The translations under genes and the position numbers were made by a program. This document shows, one piece after another, positions 25,065 to 34,531 of a DNA stretch of 64,000 nt (within the stretch, counting starts at the first letter, position 1; each line of letters starts with the position of its first letter). Under the pieces are notes generated by a model that had not been told where the DNA came from, made no database searches, and was given only the letters and a program-made list of their open reading frames with translations. The DNA comes from Kitasatospora sp. NBC_01250 (GTDB taxonomy: Bacteria; Actinomycetota; Actinomycetes; Streptomycetales; Streptomycetaceae): the NCBI RefSeq assembly GCF_036226465.1, contig NZ_CP108476.1:7688001-7752000 (forward strand), in the 5' to 3' direction.

Positions 25065-27422
25065 CTAAGCCGCTCCGGCGCCTTCGAGCGCCCCGGCGTC
25101 GGCGAGCTTGGCGAGCGCCGCCCGCAGGAAGGGGCTGGGCACCTGGTAGCCGCCCTCCTCCAGCAGCGGGGCCTTCTTGGGGGCTGCGGCCGGCGCGGCG
25201 GACTCGGGAGCGTCCGGGTGGCCGCGACGGGCGGCGGCACTCTTGGCCCGGTCGAGGTAGGAGTCCGGCTCCGAGGGTGCCGCCTCGGCCGCCGGCCGAT
25301 CCGCCGCCTCCTCGTGGACCCGCGCCTCGTGTGCCGACGCCTCGTGGGCCGGCGCCGCGCCGCCCACCAGGGCCGCACCGTCCCCGCCCACCGGGGCCGC
25401 GTCGGGGTCGGTGCCCAGGATCGCGCTGGTCAACTGCGTGGCCAGGGTGTGCTTTTCCTCGCTGGTCTGCGGCCCGGCGGTCGGCTCCACGGCGCCGTCC
25501 TCGACCGTCGCACCGCCTTCGGTGCGGGCGCCGTCGAGCCAGTTGCGGCGCAGGCGCTGCCAGGAACGGTCGCCCTGCCGCCCCTCGCCGGCCACCCCGA
25601 CGATGCCCCGGTCGGTCAGCGCTGCCTCGTCCTCCTCGTCCGCGATCTCGGCACCGAAGCGGGTCGGTCGGACGTACTTGGACTTGCCCTTGCGCTCCGC
25701 CCTGCCCGCGCCGCCGCCGCCACGGCCCCCGAGCGCGCCGGCCCCGCCCGCGACGGGCGTCGCGCTGCGGCTGGTGCTGCCGGCCCCGCCGACCCCGCCG
25801 GCGGCCCGTGCCGCCTGTGAGCCGAGGGAGGCGGCGGTGGACTCGGCCGTGCCGAGCTCACTCGCGACGGAGCTGCCCAGGGCCGCGCTGCCGGCCGCCC
25901 CCGCGAGGTTGGCCCCGCCCACGCCGCTGCCACTCACGTCGCCCAGGTTCAGGCCGCTGCCACTGCCACTGCCGCCACTCCCACCGAGGCCCGAACCGCC
26001 GAGCCCCAGGCTGCCGACCCCGCCGCCTGCGCCGCCCCCGCCACCGCTGCCGAAACCGCCCCCGCCGCCCCCGCTGCCCGTGCCGTCGCCCAGTCCGGCG
26101 AGCGAGAGTGAGCCGAGCTTGTCGGTGCCGTCGGGCGTGGGGAGGCTGAAGGGGATCTTCGTCCCGCTGACACCGTCGGGACCGCCGGTCGTGCTGATCG
26201 GCGCGGGGAAGTCGAGACCGGTCAACGGCCCGCCGGTGGAGCCGGAGTTACCGGTGTTGGCGGCGTCGCGCCCGGTGAACGAGGGCAGCGTGGGCGACCC
26301 GCCCTGCCAGGGGCTCAGCCCCGAGGTGCCGGTGCTTCCGGTGGAGTAGATCTTGGGGGTGGTGCACGGCGATCCGTCCAGCCCGGCCAGGTCCAGCTTC
26401 GGGGCACTGGTCGACAGCGGCTGGAAGACCGGCATGCCGTCCTTGCTCATGGGCGAGGTGGGGGCGGTGCTGGTGTCCGTCATGAACGGCTTCAGCTGTC
26501 CGGTGCCCGGCAGGCTGAACGACGGTGAGGTGCCGTCCTTCGACTGCAGGGACGGCATCGTGGCGTCGGGCATCTGGAACGGCAGCGGCGCCTGCGTCGA
26601 GCCGGGGCCGCCGGAGGTGCCGCTGCCGCCCGGACCGCCGGTGGGGAGACTGAACGGAGTGACCCCTGTGCCCCCCGTGCCGTCCGGGCCGCCGGGGGAC
26701 GTGCCGTCCGGCAGCTTCAGCGCGTCGACCTGGGTGGGCAGCAACTGGCCGTCGGGCCCCAGCGCGTCGACGCCGGTGGGCAGCGGCGGGCCCGAGGTCG
26801 TCCCGTCCGGCAGGCCGGTGACGGGGTTGATCCCCGAACCGCCGGAGGTGCCGCTGCCGCCGGGCAGCTTGCAGACCGCGCCCGCACCGGTCATCGCCTC
26901 CACGAAGCCGCTGTTCTGACGCAGCATCGTGTTGACGTTGGTGCCGACCTGGCCGATGTAGGAGTTGTAGAGGTCGGCAGCCTTCTTGACGCCGTCCGAC
27001 TGCGCGATGTCGTCGTGCTTCCCGGCCGGGTTGTTGGCGATCCACTCCTTGGTGTACTGGAGTTCGCGGATCATCTCGGTCTTGGTGTGCGCGACGGCGG
27101 TGCTCGCCGAGTGCAGCGAGTCGCCGATCGCCCGGCCGGCCGCCAGGGTGGTCGCCGCGTGCGAGTCCTCGCCGCTGCCGTACTTGCGCAGGTAGTCCTG
27201 GAAGGTGTCCGCCGCCTCGCCCGACATCGCCGAGGAGGCCTGCGCGGCGCTGCTGACGATGGCCGGGATGTGGCTCTCGGCCACGGACTTCCAGGTGTCC
27301 CAGGCCTGCGCGAGCTGGCCGATCAGGTCCTCGTCCGCGTCCGGGAAGACGATGCTCGAACCGTCCTTGTTGCTCTGGACGGTCTTCAGGACCTCGGCGA
27401 GATCATCGGGCAGTTCGATCAC
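25065..27422 (-). CDS. WXG100/ESX-like N-terminus with long Gly/Pro/Ser-rich region
   Basis: A 785-residue protein. I chose the GTG at 27422, just after a GAGGAG site, giving MIELPDDLAEVLKTV; an upstream ATG at 27518 lacks such a site. Residues 1-200 are helical and resemble the first domain of CpnT/ESX-type secreted proteins (PDADEDLIGQLAQAWDTWKS, SAMSGEAADTFQDYLRKYG). Residues 210-560 are low-complexity Gly/Ser/Pro/Thr. The C-terminal ~200 residues include KYVRPTRFGAEIADEEDEAALTDRG, seen in streptomycete type VII-associated proteins, then acidic and Ala-rich sequence. No enzyme motif is evident. It belongs to the same minus-strand run as the giant protein. Confidence 0.78.
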   Translation of the reverse strand: MIELPDDLAEVLKTVQSNKDGSSIVFPDADEDLIGQLAQAWDTWKSVAESHIPAIVSSAAQASSAMSGEAADTFQDYLRKYGSGEDSHAATTLAAGRAIGDSLHSASTAVAHTKTEMIRELQYTKEWIANNPAGKHDDIAQSDGVKKAADLYNSYIGQVGTNVNTMLRQNSGFVEAMTGAGAVCKLPGGSGTSGGSGINPVTGLPDGTTSGPPLPTGVDALGPDGQLLPTQVDALKLPDGTSPGGPDGTGGTGVTPFSLPTGGPGGSGTSGGPGSTQAPLPFQMPDATMPSLQSKDGTSPSFSLPGTGQLKPFMTDTSTAPTSPMSKDGMPVFQPLSTSAPKLDLAGLDGSPCTTPKIYSTGSTGTSGLSPWQGGSPTLPSFTGRDAANTGNSGSTGGPLTGLDFPAPISTTGGPDGVSGTKIPFSLPTPDGTDKLGSLSLAGLGDGTGSGGGGGGFGSGGGGGAGGGVGSLGLGGSGLGGSGGSGSGSGLNLGDVSGSGVGGANLAGAAGSAALGSSVASELGTAESTAASLGSQAARAAGGVGGAGSTSRSATPVAGGAGALGGRGGGGAGRAERKGKSKYVRPTRFGAEIADEEDEAALTDRGIVGVAGEGRQGDRSWQRLRRNWLDGARTEGGATVEDGAVEPTAGPQTSEEKHTLATQLTSAILGTDPDAAPVGGDGAALVGGAAPAHEASAHEARVHEEAADRPAAEAAPSEPDSYLDRAKSAAARRGHPDAPESAAPAAAPKKAPLLEEGGYQVPSPFLRAALAKLADAGALEGAGAA

Positions 27423-27555
27423 GGCGACGCACTCTCCTCGACGGGACGGTCGGGCTTGGCAGGACGGGTGAAAGCCAGGACGGGTGAACGGGCGTGCGGC
27501 GGCGAGCCACGGTGGCACCGGGCCGGGGCACGCCCGGCTCGGCTGGTGGTCCTGC

Positions 27556-28128
27556 TCAGATCAGCTGGTGCCCGCCGGCACCAGGGTGGGCGCCGACGTT
27601 GTTGACGGGGTACTTCTTCGTCGTGCTGTCGTCGGGCAGGGTCGGCGCGGTCGGATCCTTGTACGTCGGATCCTTGGTCGGGTCGTCCTGGTAGGCCGTG
27701 CCCTGGGACGGGTCGTCCGTGGGGGTCGGCGTCGGGTCGGTCGTGTCCGGACCCCGGTCCGGCAGCGTGGGCGAGGTGGTGTCGCCGTTGGTGCCGATGC
27801 CCTTCAGGTTGGCGGCCTGCTCGCCGTCGTTCGTGCGGTGGCGCTGGCACATCAGGGTGAGGTTCTGCGCCATCGAGGTGGAGTTCGTCAGGTAGTCCTG
27901 GATACCGGCCAGCACCTGCTTCTGGTGGTCGGCGAGGCCGCCGACCGAGGAACTGCCGCCGGTCAGTGCCTTGCCGAGCGCGTCGGTGCCGTACACCGAC
28001 GGCTGGACCTGCTGGATCACCGCATTCAGCTTCGCCGTGGCCGTGGTCAGCTCGTCCAGCAGGCCGTGGATCTTCTTCGCGGTCGCCTCGACCGTGTCCA
28101 GGTCGATCTGTACGCCGGTACCAGCCAT
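27556..28128 (-). CDS. Small WXG100/ESX-like helical protein
   Basis: A 190-residue protein. Residues 1-100 form a two-helix pattern typical of type VII substrates or partners (VQIDLDTVEATAKKIHGLLDELTTATAKLNA, then a GG turn and a second helix DHQKQVLAGIQDYLTNST), although the WxG turn itself is replaced by GGSSSVGG. The C-terminal half is Asp/Pro/Thr-rich and disordered. The start MAGTGVQIDL follows a gggggaa site. It may heterodimerise with the 785-residue protein encoded next. Confidence 0.72.
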   Translation of the reverse strand: MAGTGVQIDLDTVEATAKKIHGLLDELTTATAKLNAVIQQVQPSVYGTDALGKALTGGSSSVGGLADHQKQVLAGIQDYLTNSTSMAQNLTLMCQRHRTNDGEQAANLKGIGTNGDTTSPTLPDRGPDTTDPTPTPTDDPSQGTAYQDDPTKDPTYKDPTAPTLPDDSTTKKYPVNNVGAHPGAGGHQLI

Positions 28129-28230
28129 CGATTCCCCCGCGGGTTTTCCTAGAGTCGGCTGCGGACAGCCGGGACGACAGAGATGACGGAGCGGACCTCC
28201 GTGGGCCGACGCGCCGCGCCGGCCCGGAGG

Positions 28231-30516
28231 TCAGAGCGTGGTGACCCCGCCCGGGCCGACCACCGTGAGACCGGTGTCCGCGAAGCTGATGGCGAGCGCG
28301 GCCTGGGCCAGGCCCGCCTCGTTGAGCAGGGTGCCGCTCGGCAGGTGCCAGAGCCGCAGCGTGCCCTGCTCGTCGCCGGCCGCCAGCAGCGTCTCACCGT
28401 CGAGGTCCTGCGCGACCAGCGTGCGCACCGAGGACGCACCGCCGGTGAGCGAGGCGATCCGGCTCCCGTCGTGCACCGCCCAGACCAGCACCGACCCGTC
28501 GGCACCGCCCGCGATCACCACCGGACGCCCGCCGAAGACCCCGAATGTGACGGTCTCGGCGGCTGCGCCCAGGCCCTCGCAGACCGGGCCCGCCTGCCCG
28601 CTGACGCCGTGCCAGAGCCGCACCGTCCGGTCCCGGCCCGCGGTCGCCAGCAGCAGGTGGCCGTCGGCCTCTCCGGCGGCCAGCGCGGTGATGCCGTCCT
28701 GGCCGGTGGCCACCTGGAGCAGTGGCGTCCCGTCGAGCGCCGACCGGACCCGCAGGGTGCCGTCGGCGCCCGCCGAGACCAGCGCCGTGGCTTCGCCGCC
28801 GCCGGTGCGGAAGGCGAGCCCGGTGACGGGGCCCGCGTGCGGCGCGGGCACGGGGAGCGGTGCGCCGTTGGTCAGCGCGTGGCTGCGGACGGCGCCGGCG
28901 GCCGTGCCGCAGACCAGCACCGCTCCGTCGGGGCCGCCCTGACCGATCGCCAGCGAGGTGATCGGGCCGCCGTCCGGGGCGAGCGCGTAGAGCTCCACGC
29001 CGATCCCCGCCTCCCACAGCCGCAGCGTGCCGTCGCCGTACCCCACCGCCAGCACCGGACGGCCGGTCAGCTCACCACCCGCCAGCGCGGTGACCGGGTG
29101 GGCCGCCGCGCCCGGGACGGTGAACTCGCCCAGCGTCGAGCCGGTCGCCGCGACCCAGCGCGAGAGCCGGCCGTTCTGCTGCCCGACCACCAGCACCGGG
29201 CCGGCGCCCGAGGCGACGGCGACGATGCCGGTCAGCCACTCCTCGCCCACCGGCCAGCCGTGCAGGGCTTCGGCCCGGCGCACGTCCCAGGTGCGGACCG
29301 TGCCGTCCAGCGCGCAGGAGGCCAGCACCGGACGGTCCGCCAGCTCGGTGAAGGCGAGCCCGGTGACGGTCGCGGTGTGGCCGTCGAGCTCGGCCACCGG
29401 CTCGCCGGTCGCCAGGTCCCAGAGCCGGATCCGCCGGTCCGCCCCGCCCGAGGCCAGCACCGCCTGGTCGCCCAGGCTCAGCACCGCGAGCGCGGCCACC
29501 GGTCCGACGTGTCCGACCAGCAGGTGCAGTTGCGTCCCGGAGGCCACGTTCCAGACCCGGATCACGCCGTCCTGGCCCGCCGCCGCCAGCAGGTCGAGGT
29601 CGGCGCAGCGGGCGGCGCACAGCACGTCGGCGCCGTTCCCGTTGACCGAGAGGGTGCCGAGCGCCTGGCCGGCGTCGGCGCGCATCGCCCGCACGTCACC
29701 CCCGTCGGCGCCGCCGGAGAAGGCCAGCGGCACGTCCTGGACCAGGCCCACCGCCACGGCCTGCGCGCCCTCGCCGCCCGAAGTCCCGTGCAGCACCGCG
29801 CCCGAGACGGCGTCCCAGACCTGCACCGCGCCGTCCGCACCGCCGACCGCGAACAGCTCGCGGCCGGCCGTGGCACCGAGCGCCACCGCGGTCGGCAGCA
29901 GCCCCGCATCCGGGCCCGAGCCGCCCAGCGGCTGGGCGTCGTCCAGGGCGGTGAGGCCGAACGAACCGTCCTGCTCGGCCAGCGCGTAGGCCGCGCGACC
30001 GCGCACGACGCCGATCGCGGCCACCGCCCGGCCGGCGTCGGCCGACGCCCCGACCGGGTCGAGGCGCAGCAGGGCGGCGGGCAGCGCCGCCGGGTCGGCC
30101 GGCCGCAGCACCCGGGCGGCCAGCGCGTCGAGCAGCGCGGCGAACGCGGGCACCGGGTGGGCGGTGCCGTCGCGCCACACCGCGTCGGCGTTCCCGGGGA
30201 TGCCGGTGGTGGTCAGGCCGCGTGCCGCGGCACCGGCCGGGGCCGCACCCGCCGGTGCGCCGGCGGGTGCGGCGCGCAGCTCGGTGGCGACCCGGCGCAG
30301 GAACGCGGTGTCGGTGGTGCCCGTGCGGACCAGGGCCCCGGCGGTCACGCGGAACGCGCCGTCCAGGCCGAGGAACACCTCGGTGGCGCCACCCGGCAGG
30401 TGGTCGGCGCCTGCGCCGGTCAGCCGAAGGCCGGCATCGACCGTGCCGACCGCTCCGGTGCCGACCGATCCGGCGTCGGCTGTGCCGGTGCTGGCTGATC
30501 CGTCGATCTCCGACAT
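28231..30516 (-). CDS. WD40-repeat protein (beta-propeller) of toxin-like cluster
   Basis: A 761-residue protein with at least twelve repeats of the WD40 pattern (for example VWDAVSGAVLHG, IRLWDLATGEPVAEL, LRLWEAGIGVELYAL), so probably two seven-bladed propellers. Residues 1-160 are a non-repeat N-terminal region. No signal or membrane span. The start ATG follows AGGAGAGG. It is the first gene of the cluster and precedes the small ESX-like gene by about 100 nt. WD40 proteins usually act as scaffolds; a chaperone or assembly role here is inferred from position. Confidence 0.85.
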   Translation of the reverse strand: MSEIDGSASTGTADAGSVGTGAVGTVDAGLRLTGAGADHLPGGATEVFLGLDGAFRVTAGALVRTGTTDTAFLRRVATELRAAPAGAPAGAAPAGAAARGLTTTGIPGNADAVWRDGTAHPVPAFAALLDALAARVLRPADPAALPAALLRLDPVGASADAGRAVAAIGVVRGRAAYALAEQDGSFGLTALDDAQPLGGSGPDAGLLPTAVALGATAGRELFAVGGADGAVQVWDAVSGAVLHGTSGGEGAQAVAVGLVQDVPLAFSGGADGGDVRAMRADAGQALGTLSVNGNGADVLCAARCADLDLLAAAGQDGVIRVWNVASGTQLHLLVGHVGPVAALAVLSLGDQAVLASGGADRRIRLWDLATGEPVAELDGHTATVTGLAFTELADRPVLASCALDGTVRTWDVRRAEALHGWPVGEEWLTGIVAVASGAGPVLVVGQQNGRLSRWVAATGSTLGEFTVPGAAAHPVTALAGGELTGRPVLAVGYGDGTLRLWEAGIGVELYALAPDGGPITSLAIGQGGPDGAVLVCGTAAGAVRSHALTNGAPLPVPAPHAGPVTGLAFRTGGGEATALVSAGADGTLRVRSALDGTPLLQVATGQDGITALAAGEADGHLLLATAGRDRTVRLWHGVSGQAGPVCEGLGAAAETVTFGVFGGRPVVIAGGADGSVLVWAVHDGSRIASLTGGASSVRTLVAQDLDGETLLAAGDEQGTLRLWHLPSGTLLNEAGLAQAALAISFADTGLTVVGPGGVTTL

Positions 30517-30547
30517 GCGGATCCTCTCCTGTCACTCACCTGGTTGG

Positions 30548-30564
30548 GCTGACCAGCGGTCAGC
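30548..30564. promoter_or_regulatory. Inverted repeat 32 bp upstream of the WD40 gene
   Basis: GCTGACC-AGC-GGTCAGC has perfect 7-bp arms and a 3-bp centre. It lies immediately upstream of the first gene of the toxin-like operon, where it could be an operator or a 5' UTR hairpin. Confidence 0.4.
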
Positions 30565-30747
30565 GGGGCCTTCGGGGTCGGGGCGCGACGTGCGTGGGCC
30601 GGGGTGGGCCGACGCCGCCGGCGCCACGGGGTCAGGGCTGCGTCGTCGTCTCCCGCACCGGGCGGGACCTACGGGCGTAGACCTGACGTCACGTCAAGCA
30701 TTCTGGCGGTAGGACGACGACGACCCGCGAGCGGTTCCCCACGAAAT

Positions 30748-30936
30748 TCAAGACAAAGGCGGGAGTGGCGGGGCGGCTCCCGCAGCTGGCTGGACGTCAA
30801 GGCCCGTGACCTCCGAGGGTGTGGAGTTCGCGCTCTGAGCAGCGCCCCCGGCCCGATCCGCGCACCTGCGCAGGATGTCCGTTTCCCCCACGGCCACGGT
30901 TGGCGGCACGACTGGAGACGATGCGGACAGGCTCAT
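30748..30936 (-). CDS. Possible small protein gene (62 aa), uncertain
   Basis: An open frame beginning MSLSASSPVVPPTVAVGETD has a GAGGGGG site 5 nt before its ATG and lies 182 nt upstream of the promoter-side repeat of the WD40 gene. No family is recognised. Its third-position G+C bias is weaker than that of neighbouring genes, which argues against it. It may be a spurious frame in the 626-bp gap 30517-31142. Confidence 0.25.
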   Translation of the reverse strand: MSLSASSPVVPPTVAVGETDILRRCADRAGGAAQSANSTPSEVTGLDVQPAAGAAPPLPPLS

Positions 30937-31142
30937 CGAATCCCCCTCGTGGCGCCTGGCGGGGTTATCAGATCACGTTGTTGGTGGTTGTTCAAATTTG
31001 ACGAGTATGAGGAGTGCCCGAAAGGGCACGTGCGGGGGGAGGGGCTCCCGTCCGTCGCGACACCGGGTCGATGCGATCCGCGACACCTGCCGTCCGCCCT
31101 GAACCGGTTGCTGTCACGCAGTCGGCGGCGGACACTGTCGCC
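30937..31142. other. Remainder of 626-bp intergenic region
   Basis: This stretch is unusually A/T-rich for the window around 30964-31010 (gatcacgttgttggtggttgt and ttcaaatttgacgag, shown in pieces) and probably contains promoters for the flanking genes. It also holds the hairpin GTGCCC-GAAA-GGGCAC at 31014-31029, which has a GNRA-type loop. Confidence 0.4.
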
Positions 31143-31883
31143 ATGTTCTCGGATGCCGAAGTCGCCGCGCTGTACGACCTGTTGAACCCCTGGGATCCGG
31201 ACCGGCGGCCCGGGGACCGCTTCTACTTCCCGCTGATCATGGCCGCGGACTCGGTCCTGGACGTCGGCTGCGGCACCGGCGCGATGCTGCACGTCGCCCG
31301 CGACCACGGCCACCGCGGCCGCCTCGTCGGCCTCGACCCGGACCGCGCCGCGCTGGACCGCGCCCGCCGCCGCGGCGACATCGAGTGGGTCGAGGGCACC
31401 GCGGCCGAGGCGAGCAGCGGCACCGGTTTCGACCTCGCCGTGATGACCGGCCACGCCTTCCAGAACCTGCTCACCGACGACGAGCTGCGCACCTCGCTCG
31501 CCGCGATCCACGCCGCCCTGCGCCCTGACGGCTGCTTCGCCTTCGAGACCCGGCACCCGCAGGCCCGGGCCTGGGAGGGCTGGACCTCGGCAAACCCGGA
31601 GGACATCGCCGACGTCGTCACCGAGAGCGGCCGGCACCTGCGCTACTGGCACGACGTCGACTCGGTGACCGGCGACGTGGTCGCCTTCCACGGAACGGTG
31701 GCCGAACCGGACGGCACGGTGCTGCGCGAACTGCACGAGAGCCTGCGGTTCCTCGACGTCGCGGCGCTGGGCGGGTTCCTGGCCGAGGCCGGCTTCGCGA
31801 TCGAGGCGCAGTACGGGGACTGGGAGGGCGGGCCGATCGACGCAGCCAGCCGCGAGATCATCACCCTGGCCCGCCGGGGGTGA
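31143..31883 (+). CDS. Class I SAM-dependent methyltransferase
   Basis: A 246-residue methyltransferase with SAM motif I VLDVGCGTGAMLHVA, LVGLDPDRAALD as motif II and a GFDLAVMTGHAFQNLL motif. I chose the ATG at 31143 because MFSDAEVAALYDLLNPW matches the usual family start. An in-frame ATG at 31071 would add 24 residues; neither has a strong ribosome-binding site. The substrate is unknown. It is convergent with the MOSC-reductase gene. Confidence 0.82.
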   Translation: MFSDAEVAALYDLLNPWDPDRRPGDRFYFPLIMAADSVLDVGCGTGAMLHVARDHGHRGRLVGLDPDRAALDRARRRGDIEWVEGTAAEASSGTGFDLAVMTGHAFQNLLTDDELRTSLAAIHAALRPDGCFAFETRHPQARAWEGWTSANPEDIADVVTESGRHLRYWHDVDSVTGDVVAFHGTVAEPDGTVLRELHESLRFLDVAALGGFLAEAGFAIEAQYGDWEGGPIDAASREIITLARRG

Positions 31884-31916
31884 TGCGCGGCCGGTCCGTC
31901 ACACCTGCCGGTCCGG

Positions 31917-33690
31917 TCACAGGTCCAGCACCAGGTCCGAGGCGGGACGCGAACAGCAGATGAGCAGGGTGCCGGTGGCCGGGGGCTCCAGCGGCTCGGG
32001 CCGGTAGGCGCTCCGCCCGGACAGCACCTCGGTGACGCAGGTGTGGCAGACACCGGTGCGGCAGGACCAGCGGGTCGGCACGTCGCACGCCTCCGCGAGT
32101 TCGAGCAGGGAGGTCGTCGTGGCCGGGTTCCACCGCGCGCTCAGGCCGCTGCGGGCGAAGGTGACCAGCGGCCCGGTGCCGGGCTCGCCGGCCGGCGGGT
32201 GCGGCGGGACCTGCGCGGCCGGACGCATGCCCGGGTTGACGGGAGCGAGCGTGCCGAACAGCTCGGTGTGCACGCGGCGCGCGTCGAGACCGAGGTCGAC
32301 CAGCGCCTTGGTGGTGTCGGCCATGAACCGCTCGGGCCCGCAGAGGTAGGCCGAGGCCCCGCTCGGCAGGCCGAGCTCCGCGAGGACCCGCGCGGTGAGG
32401 CGGGCGTGGCTGACCGGGACCGGTGAGGGCTCGGCCGGGTCCGCCGGTGCGGTGTGGAAGACGAGTTCGCGCGCAGCCGGCATCCCGTTCAGCAGCGCGT
32501 GCGCCTCGCGCGCGAACGCCTGCTGCGCCGCGTCACGTGCGGTGTGCAGCCACCAGACCTCGCGCCCGCCGGATCCGCCGCCGCCGTGTTCGGCGGCGAG
32601 CTGGTGGAGCATCGCGAGCACCGGTGTGACGCCGACGCCCGCGGAGATCAGCAGCACCGGCCCCGTGCCGGGCGCGAGCACGAACTCGCCGCGTGGTGCG
32701 GCGACTTCGATGCTCATGCCCGCGCGTACCCGGGTGCTCAGAAAGGCGCTGACCGCGCCCTCGCGCTTGACGCTGATGCGGTACCGGTCGCTGCCGGGCG
32801 CCGAGGAGAGCGAGTAGCTGCGGACCGCCGGCACACCGTCCGGCCCGGGGACGCGCACGGTGAGGTACTGGCCGGGCAACGCGGGCGGCAGCGCCGCCTG
32901 GTCGGGCGCCGCGAGGTGGAGGGAGGTGATGGTCGAGCTCTCGGGAACCACGGCCGCCACGCACAGCGGGCGGAAGCCGCTCCAGGCCGGCGCGGCCCCG
33001 GTCGCCCCGGTTGTGCCGGTGCTCCCCGCCAGCAGGTCCTGGAACGACTGGCGCCAGCCGGGGCTGAGCGCCGGGATGTCCACGGCCGCTTCGAGCAGGC
33101 GGCGGTCGCGGTTCGGCAGGTACAGCAGCGCGTCGATCCGGGCGACGGTCAACGCGTGCGGGCCGCGCCGGGTGCGGGTGATCGCGTCCCCCGCCCGCAC
33201 CTGCCCCTCGGTGATCACGCGCAGGTAGAACCCGGGCCGGCCGTGCTCGACGAGCAGGGCGGGCAGGGTCGGGGCGTCGAGGCGCAGACCGAGCCGGTAA
33301 CAGGTCACCCGGGGCTGGGTGACCTCGAACTCGGCCTGGCCGATGCGGTACCGGTCGCCGATGCAGACCTCGTCGTCGGGGAGGCCGTCGACGGTGAAGT
33401 TCTCGCCGAAGACACCGAGGCCGAAGTCCTGGGCCGCACCGCCCGCCCCCGATCCGTCGCTGCCCAGCTGCTCGCGCCAGTACGCGATGGGATTCGGCCT
33501 GGTAGACCAGCACGGCGCGCTGTTCGCCCCCGTGACCGGCGAGGTCGCCCTGGCCGTCGCCGTCGAGGTTGAGCCGGCGGGCCGTCACCGGTCCGTCGAC
33601 CGGGGTCTTCCAGATGCCGGTGTGCACGGTCCGGTCACGCCAGGAGACGTCCTTCGGCATGCCGACGTTGACGGAGAGCAACTGGGCCAT
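31917..33690 (-). pseudogene. Frameshifted MOSC-ferredoxin reductase-[2Fe-2S] fusion
   Basis: The ATG at 33690 opens a MOSC domain (MAQLLSVNVGMPKDVSW...QRAVLVYQAESHR). At about 33483-33486 one extra base shifts the frame; the protein resumes in the -1 frame with YWREQLGSDG, continues through the rest of MOSC, then FAD/NAD reductase (RSYSLSSAPG, SAGVGVTPVLAML, YLCGPERFM), and ends in a plant-type ferredoxin domain with CRTGVCHTC and a final Cys in ICCSRP. Without the extra base it would be about 590 residues. Family members are YiiM-like MOSC proteins fused to oxidoreductases, perhaps for N-hydroxylated compounds. The shift may be a real mutation or a sequencing error. Confidence 0.85.
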
Positions 33691-33912
33691 CGTCCACGGC
33701 CTCCTTCCCCGGGGCCCGCGCACCGGCGGCGCGCCCGCCCGGACCTGTGCGTGCGGCACCGAGTCTGTCAGTCCGTGCGCCGCGCACCGTGGACCGACGG
33801 GCCGATGGCCCGACGCGGTGCGGCCGGGCCGGCGACCAGGTCCGCCCGTGCGGGTGCGTCCGGCCGGCAAAACCAGGTGCCCCGGTGCGCCGCTCCTCCT
33901 ACGCTTCCCGCC
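33691..33912. other. 222-bp divergent intergenic region
   Basis: No gene or clear regulatory site was seen between the divergent MOSC fusion and exonuclease genes. Confidence 0.4.
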
Positions 33913-34491
33913 ATGGACAGCATCGGCGCCGCGCGCCTCCTGAACGTCGTGGACGTCGAAGCGACCTGCTGGGACGGCGACCAACCGCCGGGCGCGGTCA
34001 GCGAGATCATCGAGATCGGGCTGACCGTCGTCGACCTGGACGCCGGCGAGCGCCTCGCCCGCCACCGGATCCTGGTGCGTCCCGCCCGGTCCACGGTCAG
34101 CGAGTTCTGCACGGAGCTGACCGGCCTCACCCAGCACGAGGTCGACAGCGGGGTCGCCTTCGCCGAGGCGTGCCGCCTGCTGGCGGCCGATCACCATGCC
34201 GGGGCCTGCCCGTGGGCCAGTTGGGGCGACTACGACCGCCACCAGTTCACCCGGCAGTGCGAGTCCACCGGCACGCCCTATCCCTTCGGTCGGCACCACA
34301 CCAACGCCAAGGCCGCCTTCACCGAGGCACACGGCCTGCGCAAGCGCCCCGGCATGGCGCACGCCCTGAACCTCGCGGGGCTGCGCCTCGAAGGCCGCCA
34401 CCACCGCGGCGAGGACGACGCCTGGAACATCGCCGCCCTCGTGCTCCACCTCTCCGAACGGGGAGCCTGGCCGCGGTCCGCCGCGTCCTGA
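33913..34491 (+). CDS. DEDDh-type 3'-5' exonuclease
   Basis: A 192-residue exonuclease of the ERI1/KapD-like group. Exo I is VVDVEATCWD (Asp and Glu metal ligands), Exo II lies in WGDYDRHQF, and Exo III is HHRGEDDAWNIAAL (His and Asp). The NLAGL segment fits the fold. The ATG at 33913 fits the domain boundary. It would trim RNA or DNA 3' ends in the cytoplasm. Confidence 0.88.
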   Translation: MDSIGAARLLNVVDVEATCWDGDQPPGAVSEIIEIGLTVVDLDAGERLARHRILVRPARSTVSEFCTELTGLTQHEVDSGVAFAEACRLLAADHHAGACPWASWGDYDRHQFTRQCESTGTPYPFGRHHTNAKAAFTEAHGLRKRPGMAHALNLAGLRLEGRHHRGEDDAWNIAALVLHLSERGAWPRSAAS

Positions 34492-34531
34492 CGCGCCGGG
34501 GCCTGCTCCTGGTGCGGGGTCGAGCTCGCCA

